Shown: piece by piece, positions 39,260 to 46,723 of the stretch | Position numbering within the stretch: the first letter of the stretch is position 1 | How the letters are laid out: each line of letters starts with the position of its first letter | Assembly (NCBI GenBank): GCA_004124295.1 | Contig: SCKI01000010.1 | Span: 32,079 to 96,078 of the forward strand | Length of the DNA: 64,000 nucleotides | Direction: 5' to 3' | Source of the DNA: Fidelibacterota bacterium | Lineage (GTDB): Bacteria; Fidelibacterota; Marinisomatia; SCGC-AAA003-L08; TS1B11 | Notes under the pieces: model-generated | What the model was told of the DNA's origin: nothing | What the model saw: only the letters and a program-made list of their open reading frames with translations | The model's database searches: none | Program-made: the position numbers and the translations under genes

Positions 39260-39718
39260 ATGAGACGGAGAATAAGGTTGTTATCTTCAATCATACTTCT
39301 GGGTCTCGCCGCCATGGTTGCCTCCTGCAGTGAGCCGGAGGAAAGTCCAATTGTGGGAAACTGGAAAGTGATTGAAGCCCACTTGGGCGTCGATGATGCG
39401 AGCTTTAAAGGGGACTGGAAGATTTCCGCAGATGGAACTTATTATCTCGATTTTACCTTATACTTTCCCGGGATTGTAGGATCGTATTCGGGGTACTCAT
39501 CGGGGGACTACCGCCTGTTATCCGACTCCATAATGATCTTGACCATCCTGGAGCATTATTTGCCTGAGCTCAACTTGGCCTTCAGGGTAACACCCGACAC
39601 TCTATTGATCGACCTGTACAATTCTTCACTCAAAACCGTAGGCGCAAGAATGATTGGGCCGTCTATATACGGACAATATAGAAGTCATGGCGCTCTCATT
39701 GAGTGGGGGCGGCAATGA
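39260..39718 (+). CDS. Small lipoprotein B, diverged paralogue of 37947-38381
   Basis: 152 residues from the ATG at 39260 with GAGGGTGGG upstream. The signal peptide (RIRLLSSIILLGLAAMVASC) ends in a lipobox Cys, followed by SEPEESPIVGNWKVIEAHLG, the same opening as lipoprotein A. The shared SDSIM segment and a WGRQ/WERQ C-terminus mark the two as duplicates, but most of the beta domain has changed. Its TGA overlaps the ATG of the intact M4 protease gene by 4 bp, so lipoprotein and protease are translationally coupled and may work as a pair. Confidence 0.77.
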   Translation: MRRRIRLLSSIILLGLAAMVASCSEPEESPIVGNWKVIEAHLGVDDASFKGDWKISADGTYYLDFTLYFPGIVGSYSGYSSGDYRLLSDSIMILTILEHYLPELNLAFRVTPDTLLIDLYNSSLKTVGARMIGPSIYGQYRSHGALIEWGRQ

Positions 39719-42333
39719 AACGGAAAGCGGCGAATACCCACATTATCATGATTCTTTCAGGAGTCATGGTTCTCCATGCAGTTGTAACAGGACAAAGCGT
39801 CAATCCAGATGCGTCACAAAGAATTGGCTTAACACCTGGCTTTGTGGCCGAAAAAGTAGCTGAAATAGCGGTCACACCGCGGGGATCACACTGGGTCACC
39901 TTCCGCCCCGGTAGCCGGATTTCTCCTACTGAAATTTTCAGGCAGCATCGCAGGGCATTCCTGCTTTCCACGGATGATGGCATGGTTATGTATAGGACTG
40001 AGAATGACGACTTAGGGTTCACACATTACCGGTACCAGCAAACATACAAAGGTATAAAGGTCGAGGGTGCGGAGATGCTGGTTCACGCCCGGGACGGTCA
40101 TGCCGTGAGAATAAATGGGGGAATCGTGACCGGCCTCAGCTTGAAGATTAGTCCCGAAATTTCTGAGAGGCTCGCCTTAGACTCCGCGCTGTCTGCTGTC
40201 AGTGCTGGAGTATATCGGTGGGAGAGCCCAGCGTGGGAGGCTAGAATTAAAGAATTTAAGAACGATCCTAATGCAACATATTACCCGCAATCGGAACTGG
40301 TGATTGCCCAATCTTCGGGCCAGAGGGATATGCTCCCCGACAATTACCGGTTGGCCTACAAGTTTGCCATTTATTCTTCCGTGCCATATGGCGGAGAAAA
40401 TATCTACATTGACGCGAGGAATGGGAGTGTCCTAAAAAGGGTGCCGCTTATTCCTGATATCTCTTCCGGAACGGCAGCAACCTTATATAATGGCAGCCGA
40501 ACCATCATTACGGAGTACCGCTCAATTTCCAATGATTATATTCTAAATGATGACACCCGTGGTGATGGAGTACACACCATGAGATATGTTTCAGAAAGCA
40601 GTAATGAGGATGTGACGGATCTTGATAATGATTGGCAGTCAGCTAACCAGCGACCATCGGCCAGTGGCCACTGGGCAGCAGAGAAGACATACGATTATTT
40701 CATCAATGTTCATAATCGAAATAGTTTTGACACTCTTGGCGCTCTTATCCAAGTGGTTGCAAATTATCAGTGGTGTATCAGTGTGGACGAATTTGGCATC
40801 TGTGATGGCTGGCTAATTGACAACGCCGGATGGGATCCTTCGGTTGAAGAGCTCCAGCTTGGGCGTGGCGGAGCAGACTTGGCTTCTGATGATCTTGTTT
40901 CGCTCGATATTGTGGGGCACGAATTCAGCCATGCAGTAGATCAGTATTCCGGTAACTTGGTTTATACTGATGAATCTGGGGCGCTGGAAGAGTCTTTCGG
41001 GGATATTTTCGGCACTATGGTGGAGTTTTATGTGGAAGGGGGCTCCGGGAACTACCAAATTGCAGAAGACATGTGGATTCCTGATGGGTTTTTGCGAGAC
41101 ATGTCTGACCCCCACGCCGGTACCGTGGGTAAGCGTCAACCGGACACATATGGTACAAATGACCCTTTCTGGTGCACCGATCCAGAATCTTGCGAAGCTG
41201 GTGATATTGTCCACACAAATAGCGGTGTCCAAAACTATTGGTTTTATCTGTTGGCCGAGGGCGGCACGGGTTCGAACTCAAATGGTGACAGTTACTCGGT
41301 AGTAAGCATTGGGCGCGACACAGTAGCGGCTATCGCCTATCGGAACTTGACCCAATACCTTACCAGCACTTCCGACTACGCCGATGCCCGGGAGGGTTCC
41401 ATATGGGCCGCCAGCGACTTGTACGGTAGCACTGAGGTTGCCCAGGTTGAGAACGCCTGGCAGGCGGTGGGTGTAGGACCCAGCCTGCCATACGATATCG
41501 TCCTTCAGAACGAGACCGTTACGGCTGACACCCTGATATATGTGGCTGGCAACACCATTACCGCCGGGCCGGCCTACACGATTAACAGCGGGCGAGTGCT
41601 GCTACTGGCCAAGAACAGCATTACCTTGAAACCGGGTTTTCATGCTAAGGCCGGCAGCAAGTTCACCGCTTACGTCGGTCCTGTTGATATTCCACCTCCA
41701 CTTTCTGCCCCTACAGGGTTGATCATTGTGAATGCCGGCGGGGAGCTCGGAGAAAATCCAATCCTTACCTGGAACTCTGTCACCGATGCAGAAAGCTACA
41801 ACGTATCCCGCCAATTTGCCTCAGGGGGTTGGGGAAATATCGCATCAGTGAGTGTCACTTTGTACACGGATGTACAGGCCGTGCTCAACTCGTCGTCGCA
41901 GGACTTGCTTGAGTACTATGTGACCGCCGTGAACCCTTATGACGAATCAGGTCCCTCCGATACGGTGAGCGCTTTTGGCTCTCTCCAAAAAGCGCGGCTT
42001 GGCCTCCCCGCCACCTACGCACTGCATCATGCCTACCCCAACCCGTTTAATCCCACCGTCACCATCCGGTACGACCTGCCGGAACCGGCCAACGTTACCC
42101 TGGTGGTCTACAACCTGTTGGGGCGTGAGGTGGTGCGGCTGGTGGACGGCCCCCTGGGTCCGGCCTACCACCAGGTGGTCTGGCGCGGCCGGGACAGGAA
42201 CGGCAGGGAAGTGCCCAGCGGCCTCTACATCGCCCGTCTAGTCGCTAGACCAGCCGGACAGGCCCGTCTGGTCGCGAGGCCAGTAGGGAAGCCGGCCTTC
42301 ACCCAATCGGTGAAGATGGTGCTGCTTAGATAG
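39715..42333 (+). CDS. Secreted M4 (thermolysin-family) metalloprotease with type IX sorting domain
   Basis: 872 residues. A signal peptide is followed by an FTP/PepSY propeptide (to about residue 220) and an M4 catalytic domain with zinc motif HEFSH (His402, Glu403, His406) and third ligand Glu426 in GALEESFGD, exactly the thermolysin spacing. Further marks are VDQYSGNLVYTDESG and HTNSGVQNYWFYLLAEGG. Then come a beta segment (NSITLKPGFHAKAGSKFTAY), an Fn3-like domain (PILTWNSVTDAESYNVSR) and the sorting domain (HHAYPNPFNPTVTIRYDLPE, YNLLGREV, PSGLYIARLV). The protease is thus exported and likely held at the cell surface. The last domain contains a 10-residue duplication, ARLVARPAGQ/ARLVARPVGK, at 42232-42291. 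Confidence 0.92.
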   Translation: MKRKAANTHIIMILSGVMVLHAVVTGQSVNPDASQRIGLTPGFVAEKVAEIAVTPRGSHWVTFRPGSRISPTEIFRQHRRAFLLSTDDGMVMYRTENDDLGFTHYRYQQTYKGIKVEGAEMLVHARDGHAVRINGGIVTGLSLKISPEISERLALDSALSAVSAGVYRWESPAWEARIKEFKNDPNATYYPQSELVIAQSSGQRDMLPDNYRLAYKFAIYSSVPYGGENIYIDARNGSVLKRVPLIPDISSGTAATLYNGSRTIITEYRSISNDYILNDDTRGDGVHTMRYVSESSNEDVTDLDNDWQSANQRPSASGHWAAEKTYDYFINVHNRNSFDTLGALIQVVANYQWCISVDEFGICDGWLIDNAGWDPSVEELQLGRGGADLASDDLVSLDIVGHEFSHAVDQYSGNLVYTDESGALEESFGDIFGTMVEFYVEGGSGNYQIAEDMWIPDGFLRDMSDPHAGTVGKRQPDTYGTNDPFWCTDPESCEAGDIVHTNSGVQNYWFYLLAEGGTGSNSNGDSYSVVSIGRDTVAAIAYRNLTQYLTSTSDYADAREGSIWAASDLYGSTEVAQVENAWQAVGVGPSLPYDIVLQNETVTADTLIYVAGNTITAGPAYTINSGRVLLLAKNSITLKPGFHAKAGSKFTAYVGPVDIPPPLSAPTGLIIVNAGGELGENPILTWNSVTDAESYNVSRQFASGGWGNIASVSVTLYTDVQAVLNSSSQDLLEYYVTAVNPYDESGPSDTVSAFGSLQKARLGLPATYALHHAYPNPFNPTVTIRYDLPEPANVTLVVYNLLGREVVRLVDGPLGPAYHQVVWRGRDRNGREVPSGLYIARLVARPAGQARLVARPVGKPAFTQSVKMVLLR
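42232..42291 (+). repeat. 30-bp tandem duplication inside the sorting domain
   Basis: Two adjacent 30-base units (42232-42261 and 42262-42291) encode ARLVARPAGQ and ARLVARPVGK, between the GLYIARLVARP strand and the final strand of the M4 protease sorting domain. The frame is kept. It lengthens a loop of the recognition domain. Confidence 0.75.
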
Positions 42334-42667
42334 ATAACCCGTCATGCTGAGCTCTCCGAAGCATGGTGCTGCTTAGGTAGGCGTCCTCCTTTGAGGGCCT
42401 CAGGACATGCCCAAGGTGGCTCCGCACAATTAAGACTCTTTCTATTTAAATTCTCTTCGCCCCCTTGGCGTCCTCTGTGCCTCGGCGGTTAATCTTCTAT
42501 TCAATTTTCAATCAACAATTTTCAATTTTTGTGGATAGCCTTTTCCCCGGGGCGGGACGTAAATTTGCCCTCGCAGCAGCCGTCTGCTGGTGAAGAAAAC
42601 TGCTTGTAGTGCAAAATGAACACACCATGGAACCTGGATTGCACGATTATTGCGTCCTTTGCCGGGT
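42334..42667. other. Gene-free region with word repeats between the M4 protease gene and thrS
   Basis: About 330 bases. Near the start is the imperfect palindrome CGTCATGCTGAGCTCTCCGA (42343-42362), followed by a second copy of ATGGTGCTGCTTAG (42363-42376; first copy 42316-42329, at the protease stop). Further on are the words TTGGCGTCCTCTGTGCCTCG and TCAATTTTCAATCAACAATT. I see no T-box or leader peptide for thrS. A promoter for thrS should be in the last 130 bases. Confidence 0.5.
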
Positions 42668-44614
42668 ATGAAAGCGATACGCCTCACACTCCCCGACGGC
42701 TCCCACAAGGAGCTGCCGGCCGGCTCAACCCCGGCTGACCTCGCCCTGTCCATAGGCCCGCGCCTGCATGAGGCGGCTGTGGCTGCGGTGGTCAACGACA
42801 ACCTCGTCGACCTCCATACTCCCCTCACGGCCAACGCCGAAGTACGGATCATCACAGGCGCTGATCCCGCAGGGCGTGAAGTGCTGCTCCACAGCACGGC
42901 CCATCTGCTGGCCCATGCGGTAAAAAACCTCTATCCCGAATCCAAGATTGCCATCGGACCGGCGCTGGAAGAGCGTTTTTACTACGACATCGACCTGCCG
43001 GAGCCGGCCACGCCGGAGCTGCTGGAAGCCGTTGAGGCGGAGATGCGCCGCCTTTCCAAAGCGGACTATAGCGTCACCCGGCAGGATCTCAGCCGGTCCG
43101 AGGCGGAAAAGATTTTCCGGGAGCGGGGCGAAGATTACAAGCTGGAAATCATCAGCGGGATTGCTGCGGACGATTCCATCTCGGCCTATTCACAGGACAA
43201 TTTCATCGACCTGTGCCGTGGCCCGCATGTCCCCTCAACCGGCAAAATCCGCCATTTCAAGCTGCTCAGCAGTTCCGCCGCCCACTGGCGCGGCGACGAG
43301 CGCAATCCCATGCTGCAGCGCATCTACGGCACTTCCTGGGGCAGCAAGCAGGAGCTCAAGGATTATCTGCACCGGCAGGAAGAGGCCCGCAAGCGCGATC
43401 ATCGCCGCCTGGGCAAGGAACTGGACCTGTTCTCTTTCCATCCCATCGCCCCGGCCAGTCCCTTTTTCCATCCCCGCGGGACGGTGATCTACAACGAACT
43501 GCTGGCCTTCATCCGGGAACTGTACCGGAAGTACGACTACCAGGAGGTTATCACTCCGCAGATATTCGATATCAAGCTCTGGAAGCAGAGCGGCCACTGG
43601 GAGCACTACCGTGAGCAGATGTTCCTCATCGGCGACGAGGACGATCCCGTCCACCTGCAAGGGATCAAGCCGATGAACTGCCCCGGCCACACCTTCATTT
43701 ACAGCGCCCGCCTCCGGTCATACCGTGATCTGCCCATCCGCCTGGCCGACTTCGGCCGCCTGCACAGATTCGAAAAGGCCGGCGTCCTTTCAGGATTGAC
43801 CCGCGTGCGCAGCTTCTCCCAGGACGACGCCCACATATTCTGCCGTCCCGACCAGATCGGCGCAGAGATTGACGCCATGTTCGCCATGGTGCAGGATGTG
43901 TTCGATGTCTTCGGATTCGCCGATGTGGAGGTAAAACTTTCCACCCGGCCGGATAAATTCATGGGCGACCCGGCCCTCTGGGACCAGGCCGAAACCCTCC
44001 TCAGCGAGAGTTTGGACCGGTCCGCGCTGGCCTACGAGGTCGAAGCGGGGGAAGGGGCCTTCTACGGCCCGAAGATCGATTATTTCTTTCGGGACGCCCT
44101 CAAGCGGCGCTGGCAGCTGACCACTATCCAGCTCGATTTTTCCCTACCCGAACGCTTCGGGTTGACGTACATTGACGACCGTTCTCAAGAGCAGCGGCCC
44201 GTTATGATACATCGTGCCATACTCGGGTCACTGGAACGGTTCATTGGCATTTACCTTGAGCATACTGCCGGAGACTTCCCACTTTGGCTGGCGCCGGTTC
44301 AGGCTGTGGTCCTGCTGGTATCGGAAAAAAGCCGTTTATACGGGCAGCAGGTATTTGAATCCCTGAAGGCAGCCGGGTTCCGGGTAGAGCTGGATGAACG
44401 CGCTGAGAAGATCGGCGCCAAAATCCGGCAGGCCGAGTTGCAGAAGACGCCGGTGATGCTGATCATTGGCGAGCAGGAAGAAAAGGATAACTCCATTTCA
44501 CTGCGCAGGCGCCATCAGGGCGATCTGGGGAAGATGGAGTTGGGGCAGTTAATTAACATATTGCGAGCAGATATCGATAATCGAAACAGGAGCTTAGCCC
44601 ATAGCGAAGGGTGA
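42668..44614 (+). CDS. thrS: Threonyl-tRNA synthetase
   Basis: 648 residues from the ATG at 42668 (MKAIRLTLPDGSHKELPAGS). Charges tRNA-Thr. Domain order is complete: N-terminal TGS domain, editing domain with HSTAHLLAHAVKNLYP and IDLCRGPHVPSTG, class II core with motif 2 (GRLHRFEKAGVLSGLTRVRS), motif 3 (PVMIHRAILGSLERFIGIYL) and the zinc ligand region PMNCPGH, then the anticodon-binding domain (PVQAVVLLVSEKSRLYGQQV). It heads the thrS-infC-rpmI-rplT-pheS-pheT-zapA cluster. Its 3' end overlaps the proposed infC start by 14 bp. Confidence 0.97.
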   Translation: MKAIRLTLPDGSHKELPAGSTPADLALSIGPRLHEAAVAAVVNDNLVDLHTPLTANAEVRIITGADPAGREVLLHSTAHLLAHAVKNLYPESKIAIGPALEERFYYDIDLPEPATPELLEAVEAEMRRLSKADYSVTRQDLSRSEAEKIFRERGEDYKLEIISGIAADDSISAYSQDNFIDLCRGPHVPSTGKIRHFKLLSSSAAHWRGDERNPMLQRIYGTSWGSKQELKDYLHRQEEARKRDHRRLGKELDLFSFHPIAPASPFFHPRGTVIYNELLAFIRELYRKYDYQEVITPQIFDIKLWKQSGHWEHYREQMFLIGDEDDPVHLQGIKPMNCPGHTFIYSARLRSYRDLPIRLADFGRLHRFEKAGVLSGLTRVRSFSQDDAHIFCRPDQIGAEIDAMFAMVQDVFDVFGFADVEVKLSTRPDKFMGDPALWDQAETLLSESLDRSALAYEVEAGEGAFYGPKIDYFFRDALKRRWQLTTIQLDFSLPERFGLTYIDDRSQEQRPVMIHRAILGSLERFIGIYLEHTAGDFPLWLAPVQAVVLLVSEKSRLYGQQVFESLKAAGFRVELDERAEKIGAKIRQAELQKTPVMLIIGEQEEKDNSISLRRRHQGDLGKMELGQLINILRADIDNRNRSLAHSEG

Positions 44615-45116
44615 ACCCGTTCACCGAGTGAACGATGAAATAACGGCTTCCGAGGTTCGCCTTGTGGGCGCTGACGGGCAGCAGATTGGGGTGGTCCCAT
44701 TGGAGCGTGCTTTGGCGGAAGCCGACGAAGCCGGCCTCGACCTGGTCGAAGTGGCCTCGGATGCCCAGCCGCCGGTTGCCAAGATCATGGATTTCGGCAA
44801 ATTCCGCTATGATCAGGCCAAGAAAAACCGGGAGAACCGCAAAAAGCAGCATTCGGTTTCGGTCAAGGAAGTACGCATGCGGCCCAGCATCAGCGATCAC
44901 GATCTGGAGACCAAGACCAACCGCGCGATCAAGTTCCTGCAGGAAGGCAACCGGCTGAAGATATCGGTGCGCTTCCGGGGCCGGGAAATGGCCCGGCAGG
45001 ACCTGGGCTCAGACCTGCTGGACAGGGTCGTGGCCACATTGGCTGATTACGCCACGATAGACAAGTCGGCGGCCGTGGAGGGCAGGGTGATGTTCCTGCA
45101 CCTGGTGCCAAAATAA
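44601..45116 (+). CDS. infC: Translation initiation factor IF-3, probable AUA start
   Basis: 171 residues if translation starts at the ATA codon 44601, eight bases after AGGAG (44588-44592). The resulting N-terminus AKGEPVHRVNDEITASEVRL is the standard IF-3 opening. A GTG at 44628 is the next ordinary start but has no well-placed ribosome site and would remove nine conserved-looking residues; it also follows a small palindrome (GTGAACCCGTTCAC). E. coli infC uses AUU, and IF-3 limits its own synthesis by rejecting such codons, so a rare start fits the biology. Both halves are present: SEVRLVGADGQQIGVVPLER, LDLVEVASDAQPPVAKIMDF and KISVRFRGREMAR. Confidence 0.93.
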   Translation: MAKGEPVHRVNDEITASEVRLVGADGQQIGVVPLERALAEADEAGLDLVEVASDAQPPVAKIMDFGKFRYDQAKKNRENRKKQHSVSVKEVRMRPSISDHDLETKTNRAIKFLQEGNRLKISVRFRGREMARQDLGSDLLDRVVATLADYATIDKSAAVEGRVMFLHLVPK

Positions 45117-45142
45117 ATTGACAAGATTGAGGACGATGCCCT

Positions 45143-45337
45143 ATGCCTAAGATGAAAACCCGCCGCAGCGCCGCCAAGCGATTCAAGCTGACCGGTACGG
45201 GCAAAATTAAACGGAACCGGGCCAATAAAGCCCATATCCTCACAAAAAAATCTCCCAAGCGCAAGCGGCAGCTCCGTAAGAGCACTATTCTCACCTCTGC
45301 TGAGGTGAAAAGAGTGAAAAAAATGCTCGCCCTCTAG
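45143..45337 (+). CDS. rpmI: Ribosomal protein bL35
   Basis: 64 residues, highly basic: [20 protein letters not shown], then a [20 protein letters not shown] stretch. The length and both motifs match bL35 of the large subunit. It lies between infC and rplT as in most bacteria, 26 bp after infC, with GAGG upstream. Confidence 0.97.
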   Translation: MPKMKTRRSAAKRFKLTGTGKIKRNRANKAHILTKKSPKRKRQLRKSTILTSAEVKRVKKMLAL

Positions 45338-45346
45338 GAAACTGAA

Positions 45347-45691
45347 ATGCCAAGATCAAACAGCAGTGTGCCCCGGCATCGGCGGCACCGCAAAGTTGTC
45401 AAGCTGGCCAAGGGCTACTACGGCACCCGTTCGAGGAATTACCGCACGGCCAAGGATGCGCTCATTAAGGCCATGTCCTATGCCTATCGTGACCGTCGCC
45501 AGCGTAAGCGCCAGATGCGCCGCCTTTGGATCGCCCGGATAAACGCAGCCGCCCGGCAGTACGGCATGAGTTATTCGAGATTTATCCACGCCCTGCAGGA
45601 CCGCAATATCGACCTGAACCGCAAGATTCTGGCCGACCTGGCGGTCAACGATCCGCAGAGCTTCGAAAACCTTATCAAGAGCCTCTCCTAA
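45347..45691 (+). CDS. rplT: Ribosomal protein bL20
   Basis: 114 residues. bL20 is an early assembly protein of the large subunit and, in several bacteria, represses its own operon. Motifs: [40 protein letters not shown] and [20 protein letters not shown]. Ribosome site AGGA is seven bases before the ATG and the spacer from rpmI is 9 bp. Confidence 0.97.
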   Translation: MPRSNSSVPRHRRHRKVVKLAKGYYGTRSRNYRTAKDALIKAMSYAYRDRRQRKRQMRRLWIARINAAARQYGMSYSRFIHALQDRNIDLNRKILADLAVNDPQSFENLIKSLS

Positions 45692-45697
45692 CGGCCC

Positions 45698-46723
45698 ATG
45701 AGCCTCTCTGCCGACATTGCGTCGGTCCGTGAGGAGTTCGCCGAGCAGCTCCAGGCCGTCCAGGCGGGGGAGCAGGGCGCCGAGCAGCTGCGCATCGCCT
45801 TCCTGGGCAGGAAAGGTCTGCTGGCCGGCCTGTATGCCCAACTCGGCCAACTGAGGCCGGGGGAGCGTCCGGCAGCCGGCGAACAGATCAACGGCCTGAA
45901 GTCCTCCCTCGAGGAGCAGATTGGGCAGCTCGGCGCGTCTTCCAGCGCGGCACAGGCCGCCGCCACACCAGCCACTGACCTGACCCTGCCCGGCGATCCC
46001 CTTCCCCTGGGCGCTATCCATCCCATTACCCAGGTGCTTGAGCGGGTCAAGGCCATATTCGGCCGGCTCGGTTTCTCCATCTATTACGGCCCGGAGGTGG
46101 AGTCGGATTTCTACAATTTCGGGGCCCTTAATTTTCAGCCCGACCACCCCGCCCGGGACATGCAGGATACCTTTTACACCGGACCGGATCAACTGTTGCG
46201 CACCCACACGTCCAACAGCCAGATTCATGCCCTGGAAAACCTGGCGCCTCCCATACGCATTCTGGCCCCCGGCCGGGTATTCCGCAACGAAAGCATCAGC
46301 ACCCGCAGCCATTGCCAGTTCCACCAGATAGAGGGGATGGTCATCGACAGGAACGTCTCCATGGGCGAGCTCAAGGGGACCCTGGCCCACTTTGCCCGGG
46401 AGTTCTTCGGCCAGGACGTGGTCACCCGCTTCAGGCCGAGTTACTTTCCATTCACCGAACCCAGTGCCGAGATGGATATCTACTGGGGCTTGGAGACGGA
46501 GAACGATTACCGCGTCACCAAGGGCACCGGCTGGCTGGAGATTCTGGGCAGCGGCATGGTGCATCCCAATGTGCTGAAGGCCGGGGGCCTCGACCCCAAG
46601 GAATGGACCGGCTACGCGTTCGGCATGGGTATTGAGCGCACCTCCATGCTGCTCTGGGGCATAGGGGACATCCGCTATTTTTACGAGGGCGACATCCGTT
46701 TCCTCATGCAGTTCCGGTCGTGA
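45698..46723 (+). CDS. pheS: Phenylalanyl-tRNA synthetase alpha subunit
   Basis: 341 residues. Contains the N-terminal coiled-coil arm (about residues 1-85) and the class II catalytic core: HPITQVLERVKAIFGRLGFS, the LLRTHTSNSQIHAL motif, RVFRNESISTRSHCQFHQIE (motif 2), RFRPSYFPFTEPSAEMD and GFGMG-like YAFGMGIERTSMLLWGIGD (motif 3). Forms the alpha2beta2 enzyme with PheT and binds Phe and ATP. The ribosome site is weak, which suggests translational coupling to rplT 6 bp upstream. The TGA overlaps the pheT GTG by 4 bp. Confidence 0.97.
   Translation: MSLSADIASVREEFAEQLQAVQAGEQGAEQLRIAFLGRKGLLAGLYAQLGQLRPGERPAAGEQINGLKSSLEEQIGQLGASSSAAQAAATPATDLTLPGDPLPLGAIHPITQVLERVKAIFGRLGFSIYYGPEVESDFYNFGALNFQPDHPARDMQDTFYTGPDQLLRTHTSNSQIHALENLAPPIRILAPGRVFRNESISTRSHCQFHQIEGMVIDRNVSMGELKGTLAHFAREFFGQDVVTRFRPSYFPFTEPSAEMDIYWGLETENDYRVTKGTGWLEILGSGMVHPNVLKAGGLDPKEWTGYAFGMGIERTSMLLWGIGDIRYFYEGDIRFLMQFRS

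Larger units (their letters stand above)
37728..40383 (+). repeat. Tandem duplication of a 1.3-kb unit (fibre tail / lipoprotein / M4 protease start)
   Basis: Copy A is 37728-39040 and copy B 39041-40383. Each holds the C-terminal part of the fibre gene, a small lipoprotein gene and the 5' part of an M4 protease gene. The junction at 39041-39044 is the shared CCAT present in both parental sequences. Divergence is very uneven: the lipoprotein copies are only distantly alike, the fibre tails are similar with a 60-base identical core, and 38678-39044 matches 40021-40387 over 367 bases with two differences. Confidence 0.88.

Noticed and set aside
37728..42333. Insertion sequence as the cause of the repeated M4 region
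   Set aside because: No transposase gene or terminal inverted repeats; the junction is explained by four bases of microhomology between parental sequences.
42334..42667. T-box or Thr-rich leader peptide upstream of thrS
   Set aside because: No T-box antiterminator core, no run of Thr codons and no terminator before thrS.
44628..45116. GTG at 44628 as the infC start
   Set aside because: No ribosome site at useful distance, and it drops residues that belong to the normal IF-3 N-terminus; the ATA at 44601 has AGGAG eight bases upstream. Kept as the alternative.
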